A stretch of DNA of 5,902 bases from positions 1 through 5,902 of the forward strand of contig JAFIHP010000111.1 in NCBI GenBank assembly GCA_017849335.1. The letters are read 5' to 3'. Shown piece by piece: positions 5,895 through 5,902 of this stretch (positions are counted from its first letter, which is position 1; each line of letters starts with the position of its first letter). The notes beneath the pieces are model-generated. The model ran no database searches. It worked only from the letters and a program-made list of their open reading frames with translations, and was not told where the DNA came from. The stretch is from Actinomycetales bacterium (GTDB lineage: Bacteria; Actinomycetota; Actinomycetes; S36-B12). Both the position numbers and the translations under genes were made by a program.

Positions 5895-5902
5895 CGTCAG
5901 CC

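Overview
The window is very GC-rich, with G or C at most third codon positions, GTG as well as ATG starts, and promoters that appear to be leaderless. These traits point to a high-GC actinobacterium. The gene order matches, from memory, the cell-wall neighbourhood next to the rpsF-ssb-rplI locus of Mycobacterium tuberculosis (Rv0047c PadR, Rv0049, Rv0050 ponA1, Rv0051) and a similar Streptomyces locus. The alanine-racemase-like gene at the right end is a layout I associate with non-mycobacterial actinobacteria such as Streptomyces and Micrococcales (for example Cellulomonas-like). The exact genus cannot be read from the sequence.

Layout. Bases 1-332 (minus) hold the N-terminal two thirds of a PadR-type repressor that runs off the left edge. 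Bases 333-396 are a divergent control region with an AT-rich perfect inverted repeat (TATATC-5-GATATA) and candidate -10 boxes placed so that both flanking genes would be transcribed without a leader. Rightward from 397 comes an apparent three-gene operon: a small zinc-ribbon protein of the DUF5318 type (397-909), a bifunctional class A penicillin-binding protein of the PonA type (965-3148), and a polytopic GT87/DUF2029-type membrane glycosyltransferase (3145-4644). The last two genes overlap by 4 bases (GTGA). An 86-base convergent spacer (4645-4730) holds a strong hairpin that probably terminates transcription. A leftward gene (5894-4731) encodes a divergent alanine-racemase-fold protein.

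How the genes work together. The PBP polymerises and cross-links peptidoglycan on the outer face of the membrane. The GT87 protein probably transfers a sugar from a polyprenyl-phosphate donor on the same face. The racemase-like protein keeps the PLP lysine but appears to lack the second catalytic tyrosine, so its role is open, although its neighbourhood suggests cell-wall metabolism. The PadR protein probably represses itself and may also influence the operon.

No mobile elements, CRISPR arrays, tRNA or rRNA genes were seen. This looks like a conserved core cell-envelope locus rather than an accessory island. The items most worth a second look are the degenerate racemase, the compact PadR operator/leaderless promoter arrangement, and the competing hairpins in the convergent spacer.
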